Assembly: GCF_964340395.1 (NCBI RefSeq)
Contig: NC_135551.1
Location: 20,296,003-20,360,002 of the forward strand
From: Glandiceps talaboti
Taxonomy: Eukaryota > Hemichordata > Enteropneusta > Spengelidae
Direction: 5' to 3'
DNA length: 64,000 nucleotides
A program made the position numbers and the translations under genes. This document shows positions 1-19,330 of the stretch, piece by piece (positions within the stretch are counted from its first letter, which is position 1; every line of letters begins with the position of its first letter). The notes beneath the pieces are model-generated. The model had not been told where the DNA came from, did not search any database, and was given only the letters and a program-made list of their open reading frames with translations.

Positions 1-1
1 A

Positions 2-370
2 AGCGCTGGAGGACTTGGATTGAACGGTTTTCCAACTGAAAGGAACACGGGTAGATTTCAAATGAATAGTCTTCCAAGTGAAAGGAGCAATGCTAGATAT
101 GATATGAACGTTGGTGTAACTGAAACGAACAATAATGAATTTGAAATGAATGTCGGCGGAATAGACAGGACAGATGAATTGGGAAATGTACACAGTGATA
201 GGATGCAGAGCATTGATGAATTAATAGCGGAATTAACAGACTGTGGTGGGTCTTGGAGTGGAGGAGAACAGAGAGAAAGTCAACAATCCAAATCAACAAA
301 TAGTTCAAAACCAAGACCATTCTATGTACCGTCAACCTACCCACCATTACAGTTCTCAACAGAAATATAA
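2..370 (+). CDS. 3' coding end of an unrecognised gene (partial)
   Basis: An open frame enters from the left edge and stops with TAA at 368-370, giving about 122 residues. It has no start in the window, so it is probably the last coding exon of a gene lying to the left. The sequence is polar and low in complexity. It has an imperfect repeat of about 18 residues built on LNGFPTER / MNSLPSER / MNVGVTET, then an acidic stretch (SIDELIAELTD) and a Pro/Tyr-rich tail ending FSTEI. No known domain is recognised. The repeats and the bias against stops support coding, but an accidental open frame is possible. An AT-rich stretch follows with no clear polyadenylation signal. Confidence 0.45.
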   Translation, partial: SAGGLGLNGFPTERNTGRFQMNSLPSERSNARYDMNVGVTETNNNEFEMNVGGIDRTDELGNVHSDRMQSIDELIAELTDCGGSWSGGEQRESQQSKSTNSSKPRPFYVPSTYPPLQFSTEI

Positions 371-1000
371 AAAAAATATGTATAGTAAAAATTTCTCAGT
401 TTGGATTAAGCTTAAAATTACAACACAGCTATCTGACATCGCTATAGAAAAAGTTGGTCCAGAACAAATGAATAATCCTGTCTAATCCTTGTGGTTCCAG
501 AGATAAGATAAAGACTGTCGGAGAACCTGGGATTGAATTATGGGCCTTTAAAGGCCAAGTGCAGAAAGGCCCAATCCCAGGTTCTCCAGGTTCTCTCTGG
601 TGAGAAATACAGTTGTCTAGCAGATCTATAGCAAAAGTTGGTCAATAACTAAAGAAAAATTCTCTGTCATCCTTAGGGCTCCATTGATAAAGATAACACT
701 AGTGAGAGAACCCAGGATTGAATCATGGGCCTTTATAATTTGGTTAGTCTATTGTAAAATGGATAGATTTCATATTTTTCATATGCTGCATTTTACTTGA
801 AATTGATGTTTTTGTTTATTTTGTACACATTATTGACTTGTACGTAGTTCTGTCGTACGTCTTCCAATTGAAACAATTACGGGTATTTTAATATGTAGAA
901 ATGATTCAGTGATTAAAATTAGAAAAACTGCCTAAGAATAACTTAAACCAAACACAAAAATAATGTCACAGGTATTACTGTATATAACGTGTAATGAAAG
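371..1000. other. Intergenic, with a short dispersed repeat
   Basis: No gene seen. The phrase GAGAACCTGGGATTGAAT followed by a GGGCCTTTA motif occurs near 520-555, and again in changed form near 690-735. A reverse-oriented partial copy lies at 565-595. Related phrases occur near 36090-36125 and 51297-51315, so this is a dispersed repeat of unknown class. Confidence 0.5.
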
Positions 1001-1019
1001 GTGTTTTGCCATCAATTTT

Positions 1020-1450
1020 TATATAAAGCTCTTTATAACGGACTTGTTGAAGTGTTCATAGTAAAGAAGGATGCATTGCCTATAGGCATCTCATCAACTT
1101 TATGGAAACTTCCTTATAACGGACTTGAGGTGTTCATAATAATGAAGTATGTATTGTTGAGGTATCTCAGCAATGCTGGAAACCTCTTTATAACAGACTT
1201 ATTGAGGTGTTCACAGTAATGAAGCTTGCTTTGTCTATAGGCATCTCATCAACTTGATGGAACTTCCTTATAAATAATATAACGGACTTGAGAATGATGT
1301 TCATAGTAATGAAATGTGCATTGTCGAGGTGTCTCAGCAGCTCTTGAAACCTCTTTATAATGGACTTGTTGAGGTGAAGCATGCATTGTCTGTAGACATC
1401 TCATCAACTTTATGGCAACTTCTGAGATGTTTATAGTAAAGATTAAAGAA
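1020..1450. repeat. Higher-order minisatellite (two alternating half-units)
   Basis: Two related half-units of about 80 bp alternate. One contains CTCTTTATAACGGACTTG (near 1029, 1191 and 1349). The other contains CTTCCTTATAACGGACTTG (near 1109 and 1265). Both carry a GTTCATAGTAATGAAG phrase and an ATCTCATCAACTT or TATCTCAGCA phrase. The higher-order period is therefore about 160 bp, with about 2.5-3 copies. The short open frames across it are by-products of the repeat. Confidence 0.75.
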
Positions 1451-2939
1451 GCATGCATTGTGAATGTGGAAAAGTGCAAGTGTTTGTAATTACAGAGTCA
1501 CTAAAAGTGCTTGAATAATGAAATAAACATTACACTTTGGTGAGGTCGTTGAGTGCACTGTTTGTTATGGTAATGTGGAAGGTTGACACCATAGGAAGGT
1601 TCTCAGAGTCTGGTATTTAGCCTCTAGTACACTTTAATGTTGTCCATCTCTATGTTAATCAAACATTTCATATTACTACATTGATCAGTTTTGGTGATTT
1701 TTGTAACCACATTTTGTGTTCTTTAAACTATAATGAAAGCAGTGTAATCAAAATGAAGACTCATTTAGGGTTAAGGTTATCAATTTTCAAGTAACATTTC
1801 CCTCTTGAAAAAGAACTTATGAAGTCATTTTCATTGTGTCTGAGCATCATTAAGTAAAGAAGTAAGATCAATGTTGGGAATATTTTATAGAAGAAGGAAT
1901 AAACTGCCAAATAGGAACTACCTCGATACATTTCAAATTCAATAGAAAAATAGTCTATTCTGTTTATGTTTGGCGCCCTCATAGGTCAATGTTTAGATGT
2001 GCTTTTGTTTTTTATCTATAGTATTGCCAAACTGTTTAGATGTGCTTTTGTTTTTTTATCTATCTATAGTATTGCCAAACTTGTTGATATATGATAAAGA
2101 AGGAAAAATGTTGACAGCTGTGAAAGTTATTTATTTACGATAATGCTTACAGCTTTTACTTCACTTTACAAACTGACTTTTAGCAGATTTGAATTATAGA
2201 AAATTAAAACACTTTTTTTTTGTTCGATTTTTTTTGTTATCCAGTTTTGAAATGTACACATGAATGTAAAGTTAAATATTTTAAAAAGTACAATATTTTA
2301 TACAACTTTCAGAAGATGGAAAAGAAGATGGAAAAAATTCACTCAACGATTCTAATAATTGGGGCAATCTGCTTGATGCATGTTTTTACATATAATGACC
2401 ACATATCTATATCAGTGGTCTCTAAAAATAGACAGTCTATAAGATATATTGGGATTGTAGTGAAATATACACAAATTTCTACACTTAGGTCTGCAGAGTG
2501 ATGGCAGTAAAAAAGGTCGTCAAGAATGCTAGAATTTAAAAAGCTTTTAAGAATAATGATTTCTCGAGGATTATTTTTTCAGAAATAAATTATACAGTAA
2601 TATATATGATATGTCGATGGTGTGTATGGTAATTGATGGGCTACACAGATTTCAGATGATAAGAGCGCCCCCAACGACTAAAATTTAGTCAAGAAATAGA
2701 ATTTTAGTACCTAGGTACATCATACAGATAACAGTTTATAAGATACAAAATTTGTGCCACACTAGCAGCTACCACTGGTTTAGAATTCTGATAGAGCTGA
2801 AGAACACAACGTTTCTTCTTACAGTCAACCATCTCTCCTACTCTACACATGTTTTACGCTAGACATGTGTGAGAATAAGTTGACCTTCATGTCCTATTTT
2901 GACCTTCTAGCATGAAGTGAAACACTGTTACATGTATTG

Positions 2940-3250
2940 AGATTACTAGTCGAGTCCTATACCTAGCAATGTTTTGTACGATCACTTTCCTCTCCATGTA
3001 TAGTCAAATAGACAGATTTTACCGAAAACGTAGCTGAACTGCCTTGCTGGGGAAAGGCTGAATAGTGCATGTCAGTAGTAATCTGTCACACACTGACAGG
3101 CAGTTGTGATTGGTTACTTCATTTATACAGTTGCTCATTAATCTTCAATTAGTGCGACCATGTTTGATTAAATCACATGGGGGACCCGATGACATCATCA
3201 CGTGTATATCAACTCTCCAATACCATTAAACTATCGCTGTCGGGGGGTAA
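2940..3250. repeat. Decayed copy of the 12-kb inverted-repeat element
   Basis: The core contains GCATGTCAGTAGTAATCTGTCACA, a TCATTAAT phrase and a CACATGGGG..GATGACATCATCA phrase, in the same order as the element at 12570-12999. The outer terminal repeats are not recognisable, so this looks like an old or deleted copy. Confidence 0.5.
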
Positions 3251-4971
3251 AAACGGAATGTTGTGCTCGAGTAACTAGTTTGACTATATACGGTGGAGAT
3301 GATCATAGTGATCATAATGCATACAGGAAACTAGATTACGAGATTAGTATATTATCATTATACACAAGGCAGGAAATTTATCACAAATATCCCAAAGATC
3401 AGAAGTAAAGATAGTTTTAGCTTTGCACAATAGATACAGGTCATTTTTTGTGACACTGATGTTTTCATTGATTCATCTGTATAATATATTAAATTTAGAC
3501 TCAAACACATCCAAAATAAATCAAAAATGATAATACATCAACATTTATAGAAATGGTAAATTAGTTTCAAATTTATCACAAAGTATAAAAAACGTCTGAC
3601 GCTGCCATCACATATTAAAACCAAGAGACTATTTTTTCACTTTTCCAAAAAATTTTATTGTCAAAATATTGTCAAAGTATTTATTATAATATAAATATTA
3701 ACCACAAAACCATAATGTATACACACATGCATAGAGGGCTTAACAAATAATGGGGGTGGGGATGGGGGTGTGGGTTGTGGGGTGCAATTTTTCTCACAGC
3801 AACTCTAGTTTTTACAAATGCAAATCTTTGTATTTTTGTATCTATTATTAATTTTAATCTTTTGATGGCTAATGACTTGTCAAAAGTGAAAAAATATCTC
3901 AGGAACAAATAATAATAATAATAATTATTATTATTATGCTAGTGAAATTGATTTGTATTCCTTACTAATGTAGCTTGGTGTTTTGTTTTTGTTTTTGTTT
4001 TGTTTTGGAGTTATTTCTAGAAAACGGCAATACTTCTTTTTGTAAACTGATTAATTAGGTAGGAATTGTTGCAAAGAATTTTTATGTTCATTTCATTTCT
4101 TTTTTTTTGGGTTGAAATGTGATGATGAAATTCACTACTTTATTAATTATGTATATAACCTTTGGAGAAACTGACAGCAGATATTATTTTCAGTTCAAGG
4201 TCAAAACACTATGTTAACCATTAAAATGTTAGATGTAAAATGAGATTTATTTGGTTGAAATAATTTGGTGTCAATTTCACGAGTTTTGTCATGGAATAAT
4301 CTATAATTTCTCTCTGACGATTACCTCCTGTAAGTCTAAGAAAAATTGTTGTCCAGGAAAGTGTACATCTGATGCTGAGATGACAACATTGTCAAGAGTT
4401 ACTAGTACTACTGGTTTCTCAGTCTTCCTGGTTTCAGAGCATATCATATAAAGGGCCTAAACTTAGAAGCCTGGCATGTTTGACAAAGTTTTGTATTTAC
4501 CTCTGTAATACAAACGGTACTAATCACTTTACATGTGTAGATATAAATTATGTAAAATACAAACTCGTGGAATTGCACTACAATATTACAATAAATCAAA
4601 CCCTCCTCACACTCAGATTTCCATCCAATGGCAGTCTCCCATGCAATGTTCTTTTTTTTTAGCATTAATTATTTAATTTGCGATTTGCTTGCTGTATAAT
4701 GTCATTGACCATCCTAATGTACAAGGGTGGGGCAGGGGTTAGAATACAGGAATGATGTTAGAATACAGGGGTTGGGGTTAGAATAACGGGGTGGAGGGCA
4801 TTTTGAATTCTGCCACCTGCTTCAACTGTTTTGCTTAATACTATGGGCAAAGGTAATCAAACTACGACCTTGACTTGATAAGGTGAAAGGTTAAAGGTTA
4901 AAAGCTATGGTTACAAACTCTGATTCCTCTTTGTTTGTTGCTACTTTTTAAATAATTTATACATTGCATGG

Positions 4972-4974
<3 letters not shown>

Positions 4975-5050
<76 letters not shown>
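4975..5050. repeat. (AC)n microsatellite
   Basis: Perfect AC dinucleotide tract of about 75 bp. Confidence 0.98.
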
Positions 5051-5054
<4 letters not shown>

Positions 5055-7160
5055 GATACGTGGTCTGTGCTTGATGAATTATATATATTTTTTAGATTAT
5101 TAACCATATTTATGCCATAAGTAAAAGAAGTGGAATGTATCTTTTACACACAAAGTGAAATTTTTTCAGAAAATAAAACAAAATCATATTTTTATGCAAG
5201 ATATACTTGTCAGTGCTGGTTTAAATCATTACTTGTAAGGAAGCTGGATTTCTATTGGTTTAATTCCATATGTTTACAAGGATGATTTTGATTGGTTCTT
5301 ATATGAACACATGGCAATAAAAAATCAGGAGCTGAATTGATTTATTTATGCTTCATTTTGAAAATCTATAAAAAATATGACATATTTAAGAGTTCCTTCT
5401 CTGACTGTAACTACTATGTGCACAAAGTGATCATTGTGATCAGACCTCTGATTGTGATTAAAGGTTAGTAATATTTCCACCATAAAAACCAGTCATCTTT
5501 AGCTAATCATACCAAAAGGCAAATGATAACGACAATGGCTACCCAATAGAAAATTTTCATAAAGAGCGCCCTCTATCAGTCTACTAGAGCAACAGCAAAC
5601 TATTTTGTAAAGAGCGCCCTCTATCATAATTATACTGAAAATAACTGATGCACATATATATGTACCCAAAAACTTCCAAATGAAATGCCTACCTTCATTA
5701 TTGCAATGAGTCAACAAAATACATCATCTCATGGCATTATTTCTTTGATGAATGCAAGAAAAGTTGCATATTTTATTTAAGTAAAAGTTTCAGAGTAATT
5801 TACAGCAAATATGACATAGCATCTTTTTTTGGACTGAATATGATTTACATTGTTAATAATTCTGTGGCAAAATGCTGACAGAGGGCATAGTTTATCGGAA
5901 ATCTCCTGATTTTATCAACAGAGAAGAACAATGCAGACAGAAATCACTTCAAAATGTACAAAACATCCACTTTCTATCATATCACCATTCATGGGAAATA
6001 TTCTAGATAGTAAATGGGTCAAATACAAATACACAAAAAAAAGTTTAAATAACTTACAATTCTTTTGTTTTCAACATCAAGAATACTGTTGGTACTTTTT
6101 ACATTACTAATTCAAGTTGTGTTTTGAGTCAACAGTAAATTCAAAATTAAAATTTTCTGACAAAATCAGGCCAAATTTTTCAAATTTTAGTTTCAGGAAA
6201 CGAATTTTATATTCATATAAAAGTTACATTGTGAGTTGGATTGATGTTTTAGAAAAGTTTTCTTGATATAACCTCAAACACCAATTAGGAAATTTTCTGT
6301 ATTTCTATTTCTGTTTAATTTTTCTCGACATTACACATTTATATATATATTTTAGGCAGAAATTTTCAAATTAATGTGCCTGCCATGTATTGGAAGAGTA
6401 GAATAAATCATTAATTCAATTGTGTATAATTTGTTCAGAAATCCATGTAATTACTAATATTTTTCAAAATTGATTTTTTAACAATTGTCGATATTCTGCA
6501 TATCTCGGAAATTAGGACAAATATTGCTATCTAAATGGCAAAAATATTCTGGATAGCTATCCCATTAACTTCCTCTTCCAGTTAGGACACCTGCTTTCTG
6601 AATAGGTTTGCGATCCCTGCAGCATTCCTAAACCTCCTGAACAGACAATAAAGTTTCCCTGCATTTGTTTTATCAGTTCCCACAGAAACATAACACTGAA
6701 AAAATCCCCATGCAGTACAAAATTAGTTATAGGACAGTCATCTCAAGTTCATAGGTCACTTCATGATGGGATAGGTGTACTTAAAGTTCAAAGGTCATTG
6801 CTTGATAGTAAAGTCAACATGCTGAAAATACTATGGAAATCAAGCTATCCACAAACCAACTAGGCACAAACTAAAACTATTATTGTTGAATATGGTAGGT
6901 AGATTACACAAGTGGATGACACTGATAGCAGTGCCTTAGTTAGATGGATATCATCACCCTGCAATTGAGATAGTGTAAACACTGAATGAAGTTGAATGTG
7001 CTGTCACTTGAGGATAACTTGCTATCAGAGACACCACCCTACTGTGAGTGTAATTACAGTGAATGTTCATTGACAGTTTACATCAACATGTTGTGATAAT
7101 AGTTTTAGTTTGTGTCTACCTTAGTTTGCCTATAGCCTGGTTTCCATAGTAACAAGTACT

Positions 7161-14195
<7,035 letters not shown>

Positions 14196-14596
14196 TGTGG
14201 CTTCTATTGGATTTAATGGCAGAGAAAAAGAGGTGTATCACACAGTGTGCAAAATACTGCACCTGTATCACTGTGCAAATCACTGTACATTTATGAGATA
14301 CACCTAATACCTGTAAATCATTGTTTACTAAATTACTATTGTGCGACTCCGATTAATTGGGTTCAAGAAGCACCATCATTATATGAAATCTACTAAGAGA
14401 AATAAGCAAGAAGATCAAGTTCACAGTCTAACTAGTTGGTTGGTGTCTGGGAAGCAAGTGGTGTTTCTTCCTCCATGAGTGCATGTATGTGGCAATGCCA
14501 GAAGCCATACAACTTACAACTTTACAACGTGTGCGTTTCATTGATTCACAAAATAGATTTGTCGAGTTAAGTTTTACCTCACACCACTAAATAGAT

Positions 14597-14855
14597 AGTC
14601 CTGCTTACAGACGGTGCACGAGTCTATATTGCTGACTTGACTCTAAGAGGGACAATTGTCAGAATCGAGTCCCGGATTACTCCGTATGTAAGTAGGACTA
14701 TATACTATAAAATAGAGTGGTCTAAAGTTTTACTAGTCCTGCTTGCATACTGAGTAATCCGGGACTCGATTCTGACAATTGTCCCTCCTACCTCCTACTC
14801 GGTGTTTAGAGTCAAATCAGTAATATAGACTCGTGCACCGTCTGTAAGCAGGACT
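14597..14855. mobile_element. Foldback (hairpin) element
   Basis: The left arm (14597-14699) and right arm (14735-14855) are near-perfect inverted repeats. Both end in AGTCCTGCTTACAGACGG or its complement, and both contain GACAATTGTC and GAATCGAGTCCCGGATTACT phrases. The spacer is about 35 bp, so the whole 259-bp element could form one long hairpin. It lies in the 5'-UTR intron of CFAP298. Confidence 0.85.
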
Positions 14856-15216
14856 AAAGTTTTACATGTACGTACTGTATCATTGATAAACAATCTGAGC
14901 TGTATAGCTAACTTGAGTTGTTGCATTTGAAAATATTCTATCACAAAGCTATTTTCATGACGATGGTCAATCTTTTCGAGACTGTGCTCTGTAATTCTCA
15001 ATTTTGATTAGCTAAGACATTAAATTCAATGATTGTTTGACAGTAAAATGACATGTGTATAAATGTGTGTCATGACTTAACATGTCAACAAACTCCGAAC
15101 ATTCTGTAAATTTTGTGTAAAATCGCCGTGTAGGCTTTCCTTTGACTCACGACTTACACTTTTTTGAGTTAACATATAAACTCATCTTCTGAATTCTTAG
15201 ATTCACCTGTACTTAC

Positions 15217-15320
15217 CTTGGTAAGTGTGTTTGTCTGCAGACGAAAGACTGAGAAACAGGTAAGTGATCGTCAGCTGCACTTCAATACCGGAAGTTTCTA
15301 GAAACGACGCGGTCATAGGT
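15217..15320 (-). other. CFAP298: Probable CFAP298 non-coding first exon (5' UTR)
   Basis: On the minus strand a strong donor CAAG|GTAAGTAC places an exon end at 15217. It pairs with the acceptor just upstream of the CFAP298 start codon. The upstream limit is a guess, because no TSS signal can be read with certainty. Confidence 0.55.
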
Positions 15321-15332
15321 CACATTCACTAG

Positions 15333-15346
15333 GTCGTCATGCCAAC
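15333..15346. promoter_or_regulatory. RFX X-box-like site near CFAP298 start
   Basis: GTCGTCATGCCAAC fits RYYNYY-N2-RRNRAC with one mismatch. It lies just upstream of the proposed CFAP298 first exon. RFX factors drive ciliary genes through such sites. This is a motif reading only. Confidence 0.4.
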
Positions 15347-15714
15347 GGAAAAATATAGGCGAAACAGACAGATTAAGGACAGGCTATTCAGTATAAAATA
15401 ACCCCATGACTTAGCTTATACACTTGGACATTTCTGGCTCGTTTTGGATTAATTCGAAACCAAATTCTTCAACTTTTTTCTTATTTTAATTTCACTCCGG
15501 TGGCCGCATGAGGGCGCAGGTCAGATCAACCTCATACGAAGATAATTTTTATTCAATATAGGGAAGCGTAAAGTAGAGGACAGTAATTAGATTAAATTTA
15601 TAGGTATTCATAGAATATGTACCAAAATTTATATCAAAGAGTGAATGTGTGGCTAATGGTACATATACATTTCCTTTACATGCGTTTATTAAACATAGGA
15701 GTGACAAAGGACAT

Positions 15715-15727
15715 GTTGCATAGCAAC
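15715..15727. promoter_or_regulatory. X-box-like site upstream of the divergent gene
   Basis: GTTGCATAGCAAC is an interrupted palindrome resembling an X-box with one base missing from the left half. It ends about 170 bp before the ATG at 15896. With the site at 15333 it suggests joint RFX control of the head-to-head pair. Confidence 0.45.
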
Positions 15728-15895
15728 AAGGTGGAAGCTTTGACAAACCCACGTGACTAATCATTCACTCTGATTAGATTGCCTGTATTTGACCCTCAGA
15801 CTGGTAATTTAATGTTGTTGAACGTCTTGTTGACAGATATGTAGTGAATTATATCCCATATCACTATAAAAGGTCGCCATTAGAAAATAATCAAA

Positions 15896-16884
15896 ATGTC
15901 GGTTCAGGTAACAACAGAAATAGGAAAGCCTGGAAGGAGAGGTAAGAGAATTAGCCTTGTAAATACTTTGTTGACATTGATCATTGTGTCAATTTCTTCT
16001 TTGCCTTGTTTACATCTTGGTGATCACTGCGTTCATTTAACCACTGTTATCCTCAGGAAACCATAGACCCTCTATCAGAAGGGTCTGTGAGGAAACTGCT
16101 GAGTAAACAATTACACAACAGTAGCTCTGTTTTCTGCAATGGCCACTGCTGTTGGTGATGGGCCCCCGCCTCCACCCTAGGCCCTGTAATGCATGACTCT
16201 GAGGCTTTCGGCTAAAGTTCCGGGTTGTGTTGGGTACACCATTGAAGTATAACCCACTTCCATGGGTGCACCATGGATGTATTATACATCCATGGGTTAC
16301 GGTGGCCCACAGGTGACAGACGAAAACTAAATTTGTGCTATAAATAATTGATTTTTGAGGGCAAAATATTTAATAAAAGGATAACACTTTTATTTCATAC
16401 GACAAAACATTAATTTCTTGGGTCAATTTAGAAATATCAAAGCAAAAAACTACAATTTCTGTGACAAATAAATTCTTTTTACGGAGCAGAAAATTAATTT
16501 GCGAAACGAAAACTTTTATTCGTGTGGCCCACCTTTATTTTCGAGTGATAAAATGTAAATGTCAAGCCGGAATATGAATTTAAGTCCCTTACAATCTTAT
16601 ACTCTGACTGCAGAAACAACATTTGTCACCATACAACCTCCTTTTCTAATCGACGAGATTTACTTAACACAGGATGCAACATTAATGTTTGGGGACGAAA
16701 CATTAATACGCGAGGACAAAACTTTATTTTTGCTTGACGGAAGTTGGACTGCATGACGGAAATTGATTATATATCCCACAATCCTCGGCACACTCTTGGC
16801 GGCTATTTCAACTTCGCGACCAGCACTATATCTGATCACGTCAAGTGGTAAACACATCAATTGTTTCCAGTGTATAATTTTTTC

Positions 16885-16961
<77 letters not shown>

Positions 16962-19267
16962 ATCTCTGTCTGTCTCTATCTCTGTCTGTCTGTCTGTATG
17001 TATGTATGTATGTATGTATGTCTGTCTCTTCTGTCTGTATGTCTGGCTGTGTGTGTGTATGTATGTATGTCTCCCCCTCTGTATGTATGTCTGTCTGCCT
17101 GTCTTTATCTCTGTCTGTCTGTCTGTCTGTCTCTTCTGACTGGCTGTATGCTGTTTCTACCCAAATCAAAATTGAAAGAAAAAACCCTGCTGGCCAAGTA
17201 TTTCAAAGTGTAGGTTACAGCCCTATGTAAGACATTTTGTTGCATCTATTTGGGTAATGAAAGTTTAAATCTTATATTGTAATGTATGGACGCTGAAGTC
17301 GATTGTCACTTTTATTATAATGCAGTGTACCATATAGTTGTACGGAAGTGGGGGTGGGTTATAATTACACATATTAAAATGTGTCGCGGGTTATGAAAAT
17401 TATGGGGGGGGGGGGCCTACGAAATTCTTTTGACCAAAATAGTTTCTTTCCCCCCCCCCTCCTCCCTGCCGTACATTCTAACCGTAGCCTTATGTGATGA
17501 ATAGCCGTGACATTACCCAACCCAATGATTAAGAGGACGCTTTAAAGTTCCACAAAGATCTTGTAAACATTTGGCATTTGAGATGAGGGACATGCATGTG
17601 GGTATAATAAATCTGATGGCACGGGTTCCTGCAACATGACAATCGCGCAAACATAATAATCACCCCCGTTTTGTTTTAGAAGTCAAAATGCCGCGTGAAT
17701 CCATAGCAATTAAAAAGTGTTTTTTCAATGTCCATAAATAAAAACAGTTATCAGTACATTGTAAATGACATTTCGTCCTATAAGTACCTTTTAAAGTTTT
17801 GGTTGTGTGTTAACGTGGGCAAAGTAGAAACGATCGCGATATGAATACATAAAAACAATGGGTGAATCTCAATTATAGATCTTGATGAAACTAACTTCCT
17901 TTTTTCCAAGGGATTTTGTTTACGGAATCTTTTGATTTCATTGCATGTAGGAGGCATCTCTGAAGTAATTCATGATATATTGAAGAATAAGCTTACTTGG
18001 CTAAACATCGAAAAATGTCGGTTTCAAAGTATTCATTTTAGCAATAAATAGAATCAAGAAAAGATGCTATAGTTTGCAGCGTGAACAGTGCCACCAGGCG
18101 ACTAAACTGAGAAAATACACAATGGCGTCATTGATGTGTATTGTAACACAATTTTAACTTTTTAAGGACTGGTGCTTATATTAATTGTCTTTTCAAAAGT
18201 TGGAGTCCATTATCCCCATGGAAAGTGAAAATCTCATTTTTGACATCAATTTCTTATATTGGGAGCATACATCACAATACATCATGGCCTTTTGATAGTA
18301 CATTTGTACATGTTTTGCGTGTGATTAAAGTTGGTGATTAGATCAAATTGTACTGAATGCTGGTGCTTCCCAAGGTTGCGTGTTGTCACCAACATTATTT
18401 TCAATTTATACTGATCACATGAGATGTAATTCTGCAATAAGTTGTCTGTTTAAATTTGCCGATGACATGGCACTTGTTGGTCTGTTACTCGATGAAGCTC
18501 TTCAGCTGAATATTTTAAAGAATTGGTGTAAAGACAGTTTTTTAGAAATGAATGTTTCAAAAACAAAATAATTAGTTGTAGCACATAAAGTAACTGACCA
18601 ATTTACACCTGTATCAATGAATGGAGACTCTGTTGAAGTTGTCACTAGTTTCAAATACCTTGGGTCAATTCTTGATGGCAAGCTCTCCTTCGCCGAAAAC
18701 ACAGACTATATTGCGAAAAAAGCTCAACAGAGACTATATCTCCTTAGGAAATTAAAGTCATTCGATGTCAGAACGTGCTGCAATTAGTGTATAGATCTAT
18801 TATTGAAAGTGTTTTGACTTTCAATATAATCTTTTGGTATGGTAATCTCACGGTTAAAAAAAAGAGTAAACTTTGTCGTATTGTAAATACAGCAGAGAAG
18901 ATCATTGGCTGTCGTCAAACAACACTGGCATGTCATTATCATACGGCAGTTAACAGGAAAGCCCAGAAAGTAGTCAACGATTATATGCACCCCTTGCATA
19001 ATTCTTTCACTATTAAAGCTCCCATCTGGTCACCGTCACAGAATGCCTCTTGCAAGGAAAAACCTTTTTAAAAAATCGTTCGTTCCAACAGCTGTGTCTA
19101 TTTTAAACTCACTGTAAAGTCCTTTTAAACTCACTGTATGTATATGTATATGTATATGTATATATTGTACTTGTGTAAATTGTTTGTAAATTGTGTTTTG
19201 AGCCTAAAGACAAATTTCCGGATAATAAATTTATTGAATTGAATTGAATTGAATTGAATTGAATTGA

Positions 19268-19330
<63 letters not shown>

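Larger units (their letters stand above)
1480..7160. other. Gene-free stretch left of CFAP298
   Basis: No supported coding region or RNA gene. It holds a decayed inverted-repeat element (2940-3250), a small ATT/AAT palindrome (3906-3938), an AC microsatellite (4975-5050) and two copies of an AAAGAGCGCCCTCTATCA phrase (about 5562-5580 and 5609-5627). Part of it may be CFAP298 3' UTR or downstream sequence; the polyadenylation site was not located. Confidence 0.5.

Noticed and set aside
16559-16756. 65-aa frame [16 protein letters not shown] as a gene, because it recurs at 19472-19669
   Set aside because: It recurs because the two arms form an inverted repeat. No start context, splice extension or family was found.
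16763-17230. Cys/Leu/Ser-Val-rich 155-aa frame
   Set aside because: Translation of the TCTG microsatellite. Similar artefacts occur at 19.1-19.5, 37.9-38.2 (TACA) and 47.3-47.7 kb.
18380-18571. A cellular gene containing FADD/RT-like sequence
   Set aside because: The order of reverse transcriptase blocks, stops, frameshift and the (TTGAA)n tail identify a dead LINE.
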